DNA from: Limonium bicolor
Taxonomy: Eukaryota > Streptophyta > Magnoliopsida > Caryophyllales > Plumbaginaceae
Reading direction: 5' to 3'
Assembly (NCBI GenBank): GCA_023374045.1
Contig: CM041780.1
Span: 173,109,339 to 173,173,338 of the forward strand
DNA length: 64,000 nucleotides
Position numbers and translations under genes: made by a program. The notes below the pieces were generated by a model. The model was not told where the DNA came from and searched no databases. It was given only the letters and a program-made list of their open reading frames with translations. Shown here piece by piece: positions 49,136 to 60,639 of the stretch (within the stretch, counting starts at the first letter, position 1; each line of letters begins with the position of its first letter).

Positions 49136-49590
49136 TGTGACAGCCCAGCCTAATCAGCCCACATGTGTGATATTGTCCGCTTTGGCACGCAGGCCGCACG
49201 GTTTTGTTCCTGGGGTTTCCTAGCCCCAAAAGGCCTCACACAAGGAAGAGGTATCCATGCACCTATAAGGCACACTTCATTCTCCTCTCCAACCGATGTG
49301 GGAGGTAAACCTCAAGGGTATTACACTCCACCCCCCTTGGGAGCCCAGCGCCCTCGCGGGCCCACTGGCACACCGACCTGGGTCTGGCTCTGATACCATC
49401 TGTGACAGCCCAGCCTAATCAGCCCACATTTGTGATATTGTCCGCTTTGGCACGCAGGCCGCACGGTTTTGTTCCTGGGGTTTCCTAGCCCCAAAAGGCC
49501 TCACACAAGGAAGAGGTATCCATGCACCTATAAGGCACACTTCGTTCTCCTCTCCAACCGATGTGGGAGGTAAACCTCAAGGGTATTACA
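49136..49590 (-). mobile_element. TRIM element (455 bp, complete)
   Basis: Two 190-bp LTRs (49136-49325 and 49401-49590; TGTGACAGCCC ... GGGTATTACA) with only two differences seen (49166 region, g/t; 49273 region, a/g). The 75-bp interior is essentially a polypurine tract (minus strand ccaaggggggtggag) and a primer site TGGTATCAGAGC (49398-49387, minus), two bases from the LTR. This is the defining layout of a terminal-repeat retrotransposon in miniature. It is followed by ggtga (49591-49595). Confidence 0.95.
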
Positions 49591-52500
49591 GGTGACCAAC
49601 AAGGTTATTCTGAACCTCATACAGTTTGTTGTGACGATGAAGCTAATTGTGATGGTTAGTTTCGTTTCATGTTTGATCTTTTTCCAATATAATTATAGTT
49701 TAAATTTATGTTTGCTTATCTTAAATGGTTAATACAATACCTGATAGTGGTAAATATTTTTCTGTTTGTCTCCATCATAGGTCATGAAGCTTTGGATCTT
49801 TCTGATAAGGAATATTGGAGCAAGTTGGAATTTTCCTCGGTTACTGATTGCAGATCCTTTTACGCTCTGTATGCTAACAAAGTTGGTTTTGGCATCAGGC
49901 AAAACTACAAAAAAGAACACAAAAGTTGCATATTCCTAGCTATATCAACTTTTGCTGCAGTAAGCAAGGTATTTCTGTAACAAAAGAGGCAGCTTAGGTT
50001 GATAAACAAGCTGAGAAAGTGGCTGAAAAAACTGCAGAGATGGGGGATGAAAAAGGGCTGATAAAGGAGCTAAGAGCAGGGCTGATAAAGGGGCTAAGAA
50101 AAGGGCTGATAAAGGAATCCGTAAAAGACGTAAAAAACGTCAAACGAGAGTGACTAGAACGGACTGTAAAGCTCATATATACTTCCGCTACGTTGCACAT
50201 AAGGAAGTTTATATGATTAATAGATGGGAAACTGTTCACAACCATCCCTTGCATGACGAATCCGATTCACATCTTCTTAGGTCCAATAGATGTATAGATG
50301 AAGCTCAATCTGCTCTAGCTTCATCTATTGAAAGAGCTGGAATTCCTTTGCGGTCGTCATACGAGCTTATGGGTATTTTTGCTGGTGGTAAAGATGCTCT
50401 TGGTTTCTTAAAGCAGGATTTGAAGAACCATTTGTCTAGAAAAAGACAAAAGTACATGAAACCTTTCGAAGGAACACTTCTAATGGAACATTTCCGTGAT
50501 GAAAGTTTCCGCTCTCCTTTGTTTTATTATAATGTGGAAGTTGATCGTGATCAGAAGATTGCAAATATCTTCTGGGCTGATGCAAGGATGAGGTTGGACT
50601 ACTCAATCTTTGGTGACGTTGTTACTTTTGACACAACCTTCCGAACTAATAAAGCCAACCGGCCACTTGGTATGCATGTTTTGTCCAATCTTGAGATGCA
50701 TTTTTTTTCCCTTTTGCTAATTTATTATTATATATGGAAAAGATATTATGCATCTATGGATACTATTTATATGGGTAATGGTAAACTTTTTGCATATTCG
50801 TTAAATTTTTATGTGTATTGTTTACTTGTTGATAATCTTAAAAGATCTTGATTTGCTATTGACAGTGTCTTCGTTGGGGTGAATCATCATAGAAAGACTA
50901 CTGTTTTTGGGGCAGCACTATTATATGATGAAACAAAGGATTCTTTCATTTGGTTGTTTAATTCCTTTCTGAGATGTATGCACAACAAGGCACCAATGAC
51001 TATCCTTACCGATCAAGACACCGCAATGGCTGGTGGCATCAAGGCAGTGTTTCCTACCACATTTCATGGTCTTTGCACTTGGCATTTGTTTCAAAATGGG
51101 ATGCAAAGGCTAGGTAGTAAGTTCAAGATTGTGAGGGATCATTTAAACCATCTTATGTATAACGTGGAATCTGAAAATGATTTTGAGAAGTCATGGTTGT
51201 TGATGGTTGAGACTGCATTTCCAGACCAAAGATCTCATGGTCATCCATGGTTGGAGAGGATATATCATAAGAGGCAACAATGGTCTTCTGCCTGGATGAG
51301 ACGAAACTTCACTGCTGGAATGAGATCCACTCAGCTCAGTGAGTCATTTAATTCTGCCTTCAAGTCTACTCTAGCTTCTCCGTTGGATATTGACAAGTTC
51401 TTTGACCATTTTAATAAGGTGCTTGATAGTAAGAGGTGTGAAGAGGTGAAGCTAGATTTTGATATGATTGAGTACTTGCCTCGTAATGACTTTCAAGCAT
51501 CACCCATTGTTTGTGCTGCTGCAAGTTTTTACACTCATAATGTTTTCCAGTATTTCCAAGAGCAGTTCAGATTGATGTTTTCTTACAAGTTTGAGCCACT
51601 TGGTGGAGTATGTGTGTCATCAGAAACACATTATGAGGTGTTTAAAAAGATTGACGGTGCTAAGGTTGATATCCGTCATGTGGTTGTTGATATTGAGCAT
51701 GTTCTTCTTCACTGCTCTTGTTTGTTGTTTGAGAGTTTTGGTATATTATGTTGCCATATTCTAAGAGTTATGGATGTGATGAGCAGTAACATGTTGTGAG
51801 ATGATGTCCACTATTCCTGCAAAGTATCTTCTTTCTCGTTGGTCTAAAAGTGCTAAGAGTGGATGCATTTATCCTTCTTCATTGACCGGTGACTCTACTC
51901 CTATCAAAGATCGTTTCCCATGTTTGACTGCTGCATTTGCCAAGCTTGTAGTTGGGGTGTGTGACCGCAACGATGCATATGAGATCATTCAGTCTCATCT
52001 TCTGATTTTAAAGGATAGTTTGGAGAATTTGATTAAGCCCGTTGATGAAGTTGCTGGTCATGCTTATACTCATCAAGGTTGTATAACTTAACTTTTTCTT
52101 ATTGCACAATTTATGTCATATGTGTATATGGTTTTATAGTTGTATATTATTAATTGTATCATGTGTGTTGTCATTGTTTATGCAGGTCATCTGAGTAGCT
52201 CTGTGATCGAAACAACTTTGAAAATGAAAGAATCTACTATTAAGGTGAAAAAAAGACTGAGGAGTCGAGTTGAGCTTCAACAAGAGAAGGAAAGAAGAAG
52301 AGCAAGGCTATTGTTAGGAATGACGGTTCTCAACCATTCATGCAGTTTATATAGATGATAGCACAAGTTCAGTACTATAATAATGCAACATTGATGCAAC
52401 ATTGTTTAGTGAACTCAACATTCAGTTTTATTCATTAAATTATTTGATAAAATAGTGATAGATACCTATATCTTACAATATGTATACCATTTCTATACTT

Positions 52501-52599
52501 TTTTTATGCACTCGTTGTTTGAATGTAATTCAAATTTTGCAAGACTTTTAGTCGCAATTGAAATTCATTTCCCATCTTCAAGAAATTAATTTCCAATTG

Positions 52600-54177
52600 T
52601 TTCATGTAACAGATTTAATGACCCTATGTGTATGTTGAACTTATATTGTACATGTACTGCTATTAGCTGAAGTTTTAGACAGGGACAAATGTTAGCCATA
52701 GACATTAAACAATATATGCCATGGGTGTACAAATATATATGCCACAGACCCATGAAATATTTGCCACGGATGTATATCGTAGATATACAAAAAGTACTCA
52801 ATAATTGTTGCTTAATTCTAACAGATCAATTGTATTTGATGAAACTAGTATATATTTGGTTGGATAAAATTTTAAAGCTTATAACGTTCATGTATGGCTA
52901 ATAATCCCTTATTAGCTGAAGTTTTAGATACAGATTAACGTTAGCCATTTGCATTGAAAAATATATGCCATGTATTTACTAATATATGTGCCTTACACGT
53001 ATGAAATATGTGCCACGAGTGTATATCGTTGATAGACAAAAACTACTCAATATTCATTGCTTAATTCTAACAGATTAATTGTTTTAATGACCCTATGTGT
53101 ATATTGAACTTATATTGTACATGTACTGCTATTAGCTGAAGTTTTAGACAAGGACAAATGTTAGCCATAGACATTAAACAATATATGCCATGGGTGAGCA
53201 AATATATATGCCACAGACCCATGAAATATTTGCCACGAATGTATATCATAAATATACAAAAAGTACTCGATAATCGTTGCTTAATTCTAACAGATCAATT
53301 GTATTTAATGAAACTAGTATATATTTGGTTGGATAAAATTTTAAAGCTTATAACGTTCATGTATGGCTAATAATCCCTTATTAGCTGAAGTTTTAGATAC
53401 AGATTAACGTTAGCCATTGCTTTAACAAATATATGCCATGTATTTACTAATATATGTGCCATACACATATGAAATATGTGCCACAACTGTATATCGTTGA
53501 TAGACAAAAACTACTCAATATTCATTGCTTGATTCTAACAGATTAATTGTATTTAATGACCCTATGTGTATATTGAACTTATATTGTACATGTACTGCTA
53601 TTAGCTGAAGTTTTAGACAGGGACAAATGTTAGCCATAGACATTAAACAATATATGCCATGGGTGAACAAATATATATGCCACAGACCCATGATATATTT
53701 GCCACGAATGTATATCGTAAATATACAAAAAGTACTCGATAATCGTGCTTAATTCTAACAGATCAATTGTATTTAATGAAACTAGTATATATTTGGTTGG
53801 ATAAAATTTTAAAGCTTATAACGTTCATGTATGGCTAATAATCCCTTATTAGCTGAAGTTTTAGATACAGATTAACGTTAGCCATTTGCTTTAACAAATA
53901 TATGCCATGTATTTACTAATATATGTGCCATACATGTATGAAATATGTGCCACGAATGTATATCGTTGATAGACAAAAACTACTCAATATTCATTGCTTG
54001 ATTCTAACAGATTAATTGTATTTAATGACCCTATGTGTATATTGAACTTATATTGTACATGTACTGCTATTAGCTGAAGTTTTAGACATGGACAAATGTT
54101 AGCCATAGACATTAAACAATATATGCCATGTGTGAACAAATATATATGCCACAGACCCATGAAATATTTGCCACGAA
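52600..54177. repeat. dimeric tandem array, 469-bp higher-order unit
   Basis: Two related subunits alternate. A starts ttagctgaagttttagacagg (52663, 53132, 53600, 54070) and B starts ttagctgaagttttagatacag (about 52911, 53379, 53849). A to B is about 249 bp and B to A about 220 bp. Both contain gttagccat and atatgccatg blocks. The last A copy stops at about 54177. A decayed copy lies near 54490-54590. The several 60-72 codon ORFs here are repeat products. Confidence 0.9.
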
Positions 54178-54320
54178 AATTGACAAATGATTCTGGCACA
54201 CTCCTTGCCGTTTTATCGCAGTCATCATCACTTTCTCCACAATCTAAGCTAGTTCCTGAAGTTGACCATTCATCAGAATAAATTGGACTTCCTAGACTAA
54301 TAGCTCCACCATCCTTCTGA
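54178..54320 (-). pseudogene. coding-like exon fragment, unrecognised
   Basis: On the minus strand, a TTTCAG acceptor (about 54320) opens a frame of about 48 codons with DGGAISLGSPIYSDEWS and an acidic CGESDDDCDK stretch, ending where the tandem array begins. It has coding character but matches no family I recognise and does not fit the Ulp1 protein. It may be a host exon captured by the MULE. Confidence 0.35.
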
Positions 54321-54719
54321 AACAGAACAGTTCCAACATAAACAAATTAACCAACAAGCCAATTCTCAGAACTAGTTTGTCTCTTCCATCAGAGAAGCCT
54401 GCACAATAACCATTAAATATACCATAATGTGCAGGGAATATGGGCAAGCCGTAGATTTTTCGCAACATTCCTTTATTTAATAGTTTATGTTTCTATAACA
54501 AATGTTAACCATAGGCATTACAGAATCTATGCCATATATGTAAAAACATAAGTGTTGTAGGCATATAAAATATTAGCTGTCATTGGCCCAAACAGTAACT
54601 TTACAACTAAAATAACTAGCTGTGAAACAAGCAGCTAACCCACGCTAATCCGAAGAGGGAAGAGTTTTGATAAAAATCCAAGCTAAGTAGCAAATATGTT
54701 ACCAATCTCAAACATTCCT

Positions 54720-57450
54720 TTTTTTCATTTTATTTTGCAACCATACTCTAGGCCACACTCCTAGTTGTCCTCTTCTGTCGCTTGCCTTCATTCTTCCATC
54801 TTTGACTCAGCAATTCCTCTGCTTTCTTGATCACATCACTCACCACAACTTGAGCACAAATCTGAGCCCTCAATAGCTTAATGTTGTTCTGTTTTGGCCA
54901 TTATACTATCCAAGATGGCAAACTATGTCCATTCCATTTCTCCATCAGCTTGCATATTAGCGGCCCGTAGCTGTCTCCATCATCTTGAATCGGCACTGTT
55001 TCTATATTCCACTTTTTATTCTTGAATGATGTATTTGTGAAAGATACAATGTATTCATCAACAATACTCACCTACAGTTGCATAAACATTAAACAACATA
55101 AATATGATCAAAAGATTAAAATCCAAACTTTAAATGTACTTGCAACTTACAATGAATTTGGCTATCTTCTCCACCTCTTTGAATCTGTTATGTTTGAGAG
55201 TATCCAAATATTGAAGTTTTCCTTCTCGCGTATTTATCACAAAACATCTCCAATGTGAATTCTTTACGCATGGGGAAAAAATCTGATAACACAACACAAT
55301 ATATTGTGTCAAGCTTTAGAAGAGACAATTATGTCAATAAACCATTATGCCTTCTTACTATCTTACCATTTCACAATCAGTCAATTGTGTTTGATATCTC
55401 CCCCATCTCGTGTGTTTGTCAAGGTAGGCTTCAAGGAAATTTTTCTTCCTTTGTTTGTTACCTTCAGCTTTACTCTGTGATACAAAATCAACCATATATA
55501 TTTCTAAACTATTCAGCTTTGCTAATTTCAAGCTAGTTCCAAAATGGGCCTAAAATTTATCAACAACAGCTATGCCACAGTATCCTCATCTCCTTAATCA
55601 GAAAATATAGATTTTGTTATAGATGTGTAACAATGCCATAGTATCGCATAGGAATCTTACCAGAACATAAGTAGAGAAACAAAAACGCGTTGGGTTGTTT
55701 CCATTGGTGGAAGTTTGTAGTTCCTTCCAGCTCAAACTACTTGCATAACAATTGATAATCTTGTCATCTAGCCAATCATTTCCTTTTAACTTCAGCTAGT
55801 CTTTCTTATACAACTGATTGTCTTCATCATCAAACATCAAGGTATTCCTATTGATGATAAAAATAAATCATATTAGTTGCTTAGTCAAATATATCAAAAT
55901 CTACAAATGAATACAGAATAGTAAACTAAAAATGAGTAAAACTTACATATCAGCTTTGCCATTGAATACAAATTCAGCAACATCGATGTCGAATTTTGAG
56001 ACTTGCAAAGTTTTCAAATCGTTGTATGGTGATTCCAACATTCTACTAGGCTTCACTTGTCTTTTTTGCACTGGACTCTTGTGCTTCAAAGGAGAGTCTT
56101 CAAAATCATCAACAATGGACTCTATCACTTTTTTTCTTTTTTTTTTCTTTGACACCTTTTTCATTTCAACAGTCCCATCTTCTTTTTTCTCCATTTCATT
56201 TTCAGTCCATCCAATGTCTTCTCTTTCTTGTTCATCCTCCATAGGTAAATCCTTTACTTCTTCAAAAACTTGTTCAACACCATCACCCTCCCCCCTCTCA
56301 TTGCCTTCTTTTATCTCAGAACCATTCTGTTCCATGGGAGGTAATGATTGAGCAATCATTAGATTTATATCATCAAACTGTGCAGTGCTACTTTTTATGA
56401 GAATTTCCAGCTCCTCCTTTCTTTTGTATTGCTATACACAAACAGAAAAATATAGTAAATAACTTAAGAAATCATTCATTTAGAAAATTAAACAACAATA
56501 ATATCAAAACTAAAGTTTGATTAGATTAAAGCTATTCCAAGATTTCTTCTGTGTTTAATGCATTTTCCACAGTGTGTAACTCATTCAGCAATCTAGCATT
56601 ATGTATTCCGCCACTATTGTTCAGCCATTCCAGCTTACTCTTGCATCTTTTTTTAGTCCACAATGTGCATGTTGGTGAGACAACCATCGGGTTCTCATCT
56701 GGACCCAACAGACAGTCTAACATGTGTGTCTACATAAAATCAATATTTAAAGTCAGCTACACAAAGAAACTAGAAAGTAAATGCATAATACTAAACTTGT
56801 ATAGAATATTATTTACCTGAAAAAAGAACAAGTCACACTGAAATGTGTTGTTTGTCCTTTGCAAATCTTTTTGGATAAGCTCTAACACATGTTCACACCA
56901 ATTATAATATCTTATTGATCTCAAGTCCCTTAGCACTTCACTATATGGTCTTAGATCAATAAGATAGGCAGATGTAGGCCGGAATAATGTTGCAATCACT
57001 AGAAGCACAAATAATTTGGCAAATTTCTCAGGATCTTCAGTGACTTCTAACCTCTTCTTCACAAACTCCAAACTTGTGCCACCCTTTTGGTTCATTTTCA
57101 AGTCCAACTCCATATCAAGAATCATGAGGAGCTCTTTGTGATCTTCTTCTACTTTGATTTTCTTTCCCTCATTTGGCAGAAGATAGACTTGATTTACATC
57201 CTTTGATGTGATCTCTAATTCTCTACCATTTGAAAATCTAAGTGTTTTTGTTTGTGCATCATACTGCTCCAGTATATACTCCTTAATTTCAGCTCGAACA
57301 AAATTTTCAGTGATCATTAAGAAGCTACCAAAGCCAGCCTCTCTTATTGCTTTTATTTTTTTGTCATTATTTTTCAACTTGTCGACAATTGTTCTTATCC
57401 CTTGTGTAGTTCCTCTGTATCTATACATTGATTCTAAAGCTGCTAAAGAT
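54720..57450 (-). pseudogene. Ulp1-like (C48) cysteine protease of MULE type
   Basis: Probable exons on the minus strand: 57447-56817 (GFGSFLMITENFVRAEIKEY, TLFRPTSAYLIDLRPYSEVL), 56729-56532, 56433-55947 (acidic, with KKVSKKKKRKK and donor GTAAGT), 55847-55661 (GNDWLDDKIINCYASSLSW), about 55472-55367, about 55299-55160 (NSHWRCFVINTREGKLQYLD), and a last exon from about 55074. N-terminal sequence followed by WLDD and then H-D-Q-C is the plan of transposon-borne Ulp1-like proteins; true Ulp1 enzymes cleave SUMO. The catalytic His (NSHW) and Asp (YLDTL) are present, but the Cys position reads Tyr (DGDSYGPLICKLMEKW, near 54958). A stop precedes WLDD near 55805 and another follows in the last exon near 54900. 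Convergent with the transposase gene. Inactive. Confidence 0.7.
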
Positions 57451-58310
57451 TTTAAACAAAAAGCACAGTATAATAGTCAGTGTACCTACAACATTAGCAT
57501 AGATATAAAATTCAGTCAGTGCCAAAGTTTTAAAAGGACAACTAGAATTGCCACTAATCAAGAAACTAAGACTTGGAATTAGTGGCAGTACATATCAATA
57601 TGAGATTCCACATCTAAGAAAAATTGGAGATGAGCAATTGATGATTTTGGAAGATTTCTCAAACAAACCAAAAATTCAAGCACAATAGAAACCTAAAAAT
57701 GATTGTCATAAGACATTGGCTGCTATGTCGTTTGTATTTTCCCCAGCTCATGAATTGTGTACGTTTGGTGCTCAAACAAACATGGAAAACTAATTTGGTG
57801 CTCAAAAGTGTATACATTTATAAAGAAGTATCTAGAGTTCTCCACCACTGTAGGAATTAAGCATTATTAGTCACACACCTGAAATTCACAACACCTCAAG
57901 CAATTAAACTGACAAATGAGCTCTGAAGTCGGGTCTGGATTAAAATTATGCTAACAGGAAGAAGCAACAGTAGTTTTCTGGCAGCAACAACATCTGTAAA
58001 AAAGAATTAAGGCAAGAGATATCCATTCCTCTCAAACTGATAACAGGATGGACATTCAGAGCGCTGATCATGAGACCAAAATGTTACAATAAGCGTAAGT
58101 GAACAATCGAAGTTGGCCCGCATTTCCATGGTTAGGGTAAACAGAAGATCGGCTACATCGCAGAACTTTAGATGAGAAATTGAGAATAACAAAATTAAAG
58201 CCACTGAAATAACGAAGCAGACACCAGGATTCAACAGCAACATTTCAACCACTTACCTTCAATTTGCTAGCGAGAAGAAGAAGCTGAAGTCGCCGACCCC
58301 AGCAGACGGT
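57451..58310. other. upstream region of the Ulp1-like gene
   Basis: Probable 5' leader, intron and promoter of the minus-strand gene. ORFs on both strands are short and without motifs. Confidence 0.3.
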
Positions 58311-58480
58311 GAGGAGAAGAAAGTAGACGAAGTCGAAGCAGTCGCTGAGGAAGAAGGTGAGGAGAAGAGAGCAGACGAAGTCGGAGCAGTTACTGAGGAA
58401 GAAGGTGAGGAGAAGAGAGGAGAACGAAGTCGGAGCAGTCGCTGAGGAAGAAGGTGAGGAGAAGAGAGGAGAATGAAGTC
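58311..58480. repeat. 48-bp GA-rich tandem repeat, about 3.5 copies
   Basis: Units begin gaggagaagaga-(gc)agacgaagtcg and end gctgaggaagaaggt. The third has one extra base, and a partial fourth follows. It lies near the proposed right end of the MULE, upstream of the Ulp1-like gene. Confidence 0.85.
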
Positions 58481-58689
58481 TCGTGCGGTGCGGTGATTTG
58501 TCTTCTTTTCTGAAATAGAAGGAGAAGAAGGTTAGTAGTATTAGGTTTTAATCTCAACCATTGATTAAATGGTTGTAGATCTAACGAGTGTTATTAAAGC
58601 CTTTATGGTAAAGGCATTATGAGGTCCTTTCTGGGATCCACTCTCCCTTTTTTATTATATAAATGATTAGTTGATTTAATTATTTGGTG

Positions 58690-59450
58690 ATGATTGGTGT
58701 ATTGAAAAGCCAAAAAGGTATTTCTGTCATAAAGTTTTAACTATATTTAAATCTCTTCACATTTTTCAATAGTATAGAAGTAATAATTATAGGGTAGTTT
58801 TAATAGTCACGGGATATTGGTATATGATTGTAAAAGAAGGTAGTAATTCAACATATTGTTATTGTAATTGATATATTATGATTAGTATTTCAGTGTATAC
58901 GTTTTGGGAAACTAAAAAGTTATTTATGACATTAAAAAATTATTATATTAAAAAATTTCATGTTTTCCAATATCGCAGAAGAAATCATTATGTGGTAGCT
59001 TAACAGTCACCCGGTATCTGGTATATGAGTGTAGAACATGTTAGTGTTTAAAGGTATTGTTATGAATACTTGAACTAGTACTAATTTAGTATTTTAGCGT
59101 ATATGTTTTGAAAAACTAAAAAAGCACTTCTGACATAAAAATTTTGTTATATTTGAATTTATTCACATTTTCTAATATCGTAGAAGTAATAATGATGTGG
59201 TAGCTTAATAGTCAAGTGATATCTGGTATATGAGTGTAGAAGGCGTTAGTAATTGAATATATTGTTATAAGTATTTGATATACTACTGATTTAGTATTTG
59301 AGTGTGTATGTTTTGAAAAACTAAAAATGTATTTTTGTTATAAATTTTTTAATATATTTACATCTTTTCACGTTTTTCAATGTTATAGAGTAATAATTAT
59401 GGGGTAGTTTAATACTTCTCATATCTGTTATATGATTATAAGTGTGCATG
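58690..59450. repeat. 204-bp tandem repeat, about 3.7 copies
   Basis: Copies start near 58707, 58910, 59114 and 59318, each with aaaactaaaaa-tatttctgacataaa, then a cacattttc-aatat block, taataat-atg(t/g)ggtag and a ggtatatgagtgta segment. AT-rich and non-coding. It lies just outside the proposed MULE right end. Confidence 0.8.
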
Positions 59451-60016
59451 ATAATTTAAGTAGAACTCACTTAGTATTTAAAACGAAAAGTAGTATCTAG
59501 TAAATGAATTTAACACAGACTAGTATTTGAGTAAGGCTTCTTATAGTATACATATAACAATAGAGTCGGTATTTCTTCATTAACCACTGGACATAAAACT
59601 AAACTGAGGAATTGGTAGATGAATAGTCAAAACAATAATAAACATTACATACATATATATATATGTTTCTCACATAGCATACCAGAATTACTTAATACTA
59701 GTTAGTTTCTTCTTCCTCATTTCACTTCACCACCATTTACCCATGAATATAATATTTTTCTCGATTCTTGGTATCATATCTACATTGTATGGAGTACTTA
59801 AGTAAACAACTGACTATATGTTAAGTATTCGAGTAAAGGACATATACTTAAAGTAACCGGTTGTATAAATAGTGTACATAAGTATATGAATAAGGATATC
59901 GTAAAGATACAAATGTGAAAGTGTTAAGTATACATACATTTACAAATTAAGTATACCAATACTTTAACTATAACTATATTTATAAGTTAAATGTATGAAT
60001 GTTTAAACACATTGTT
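59451..60016. other. AT-rich stretch, nothing recognised
   Basis: Contains a short (TA)n near 59655 and no ORF or repeat that I can assign. Confidence 0.5.
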
Positions 60017-60623
60017 ATATGAGCCAGGGGCGGCTCGGTAATTTGTGGGGCCCTGTGCAGAATATTTTAACGGGGCCTTTATAAATTAAAACTTAAATAT
60101 AAAATATAGAATTATTAATTTAATTGTGTCACAATATTATTCTATATTAAGTTATTTAATGACATAATGACAATTTAGACAAACTAGAAGAAATTTACTT
60201 TTATTGAATAATCATAAAAATATTGATTCTACTAGCATTTTACAACAAGCTCTTGAAGAAATAAGTGTTAGTATTTGATTGTATAGAAGTACGTAGTTGA
60301 AGAGATTGTGATTTACTATGTAGAAAAAGAGGAAGATCAATATATCTATATCTTTTTATATAGATATTATTGGAATATAAACAGTTTCATCGATAATTTT
60401 ATTTGTCTGCTAAAAGACATTAATAGTATTAAATTCAACCAACTGTTATTTATATGTTATAATGAATATGTTAGAAACCTATGTAACCTTTTAATTATAT
60501 AAACTACAAGATAATTGACTCTACTTAAAAAAAAATAGGTCCCAAAAATTGGGGGCCCCTAAAATTGGGGGCCCTGTTCCATGTCACTTGTTGGACATGC
60601 TAAGAGCCACCCATGATATGAGC
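60017..60623. mobile_element. non-autonomous hAT-type element with perfect 8-bp duplication
   Basis: The element body spans 60025-60615 (591 bp): caggggcggctc at the left and gagccacccatg at the right as imperfect terminal inverted repeats, with a second inner pair ggggccctg / aattgggggccctg. Flanked by atatgagc on both sides (60017-60024, 60616-60623). The interior is AT-rich; the ORF at 60308-60502 is Ile/Tyr-rich and has no domain. Confidence 0.85.
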
Positions 60624-60639
60624 ATAGAAGACGTCAGTG

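Larger units (their letters stand above)
35607..52359 (+). pseudogene. FAR1/MULE-type transposase, split by a 13.9-kb insertion
   Basis: ATG at 35607 (MEVASVNLNINLND). Exon 1 is interrupted after 35728 and resumes at 49591 or 49596 without frame change, ending at donor GTTAGT (49655). Exon 2 starts at 49781: FAR1 DNA-binding domain (YWSKLEFSSVTDCRSFY, GFGIRQNYKK), a Lys-rich repeat (about 50040-50140), then CKAHIYFRYV and the MULE transposase core with catalytic Asp in FDTTF. An intron of about 200 bp follows from 50670. The next exon has VNHHRKTTVFGAALLYDE, second Asp in LTDQDTAM, CTWH, catalytic Glu in LSESFNSAFKS, and a SWIM finger (CSC ... CCH, about 51716-51755). A last exon from about 52186 ends at 52359. 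Defects: frameshift after KKEHKS (about 49925), stops in the Lys-rich region, one base short at the 50865 acceptor, and stop plus frameshift at 51797. Family members cut and paste MULEs or, if domesticated, act as transcription factors. This copy is dead. Confidence 0.8.
34190..58650. mobile_element. probable autonomous Mutator-like element (MULE) with nested insertions
   Basis: The proposed unit contains a FAR1/MULE transposase pseudogene (+, 35607-52359), a spacer with tandem repeats, and a convergent Ulp1-like protease pseudogene (-, 58260-54720). The ends share an imperfect inverted repeat: left aatcatttgcctttatctaaaggctt (about 34200-34226) against, on the other strand, the cataatgcctttacc-ataaaggcttt end at about 58595-58625. 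Plant MULEs of several lineages carry Ulp1-like genes, which supports one element. Removing the 13.9-kb LARD/TRIM insertion leaves about 10.6 kb. The exact ends and the 9-11 bp duplication were not found, so the borders are approximate. Confidence 0.45.

Noticed and set aside
49136..49590. Cassandra-type TRIM with a 5S rRNA-like LTR
   Set aside because: No 5S-like promoter boxes are visible in the 190-bp LTR, so it is left as an unnamed TRIM.
50994..51106. Minus-strand ORF inside the transposase gene
   Set aside because: Antisense shadow of the MULE core.
35607..52359. Functional host FAR1-RELATED SEQUENCE gene
   Set aside because: Several frameshifts and stops besides the insertion, and a neighbouring Ulp1-like gene with shared inverted-repeat ends, favour a dead MULE.
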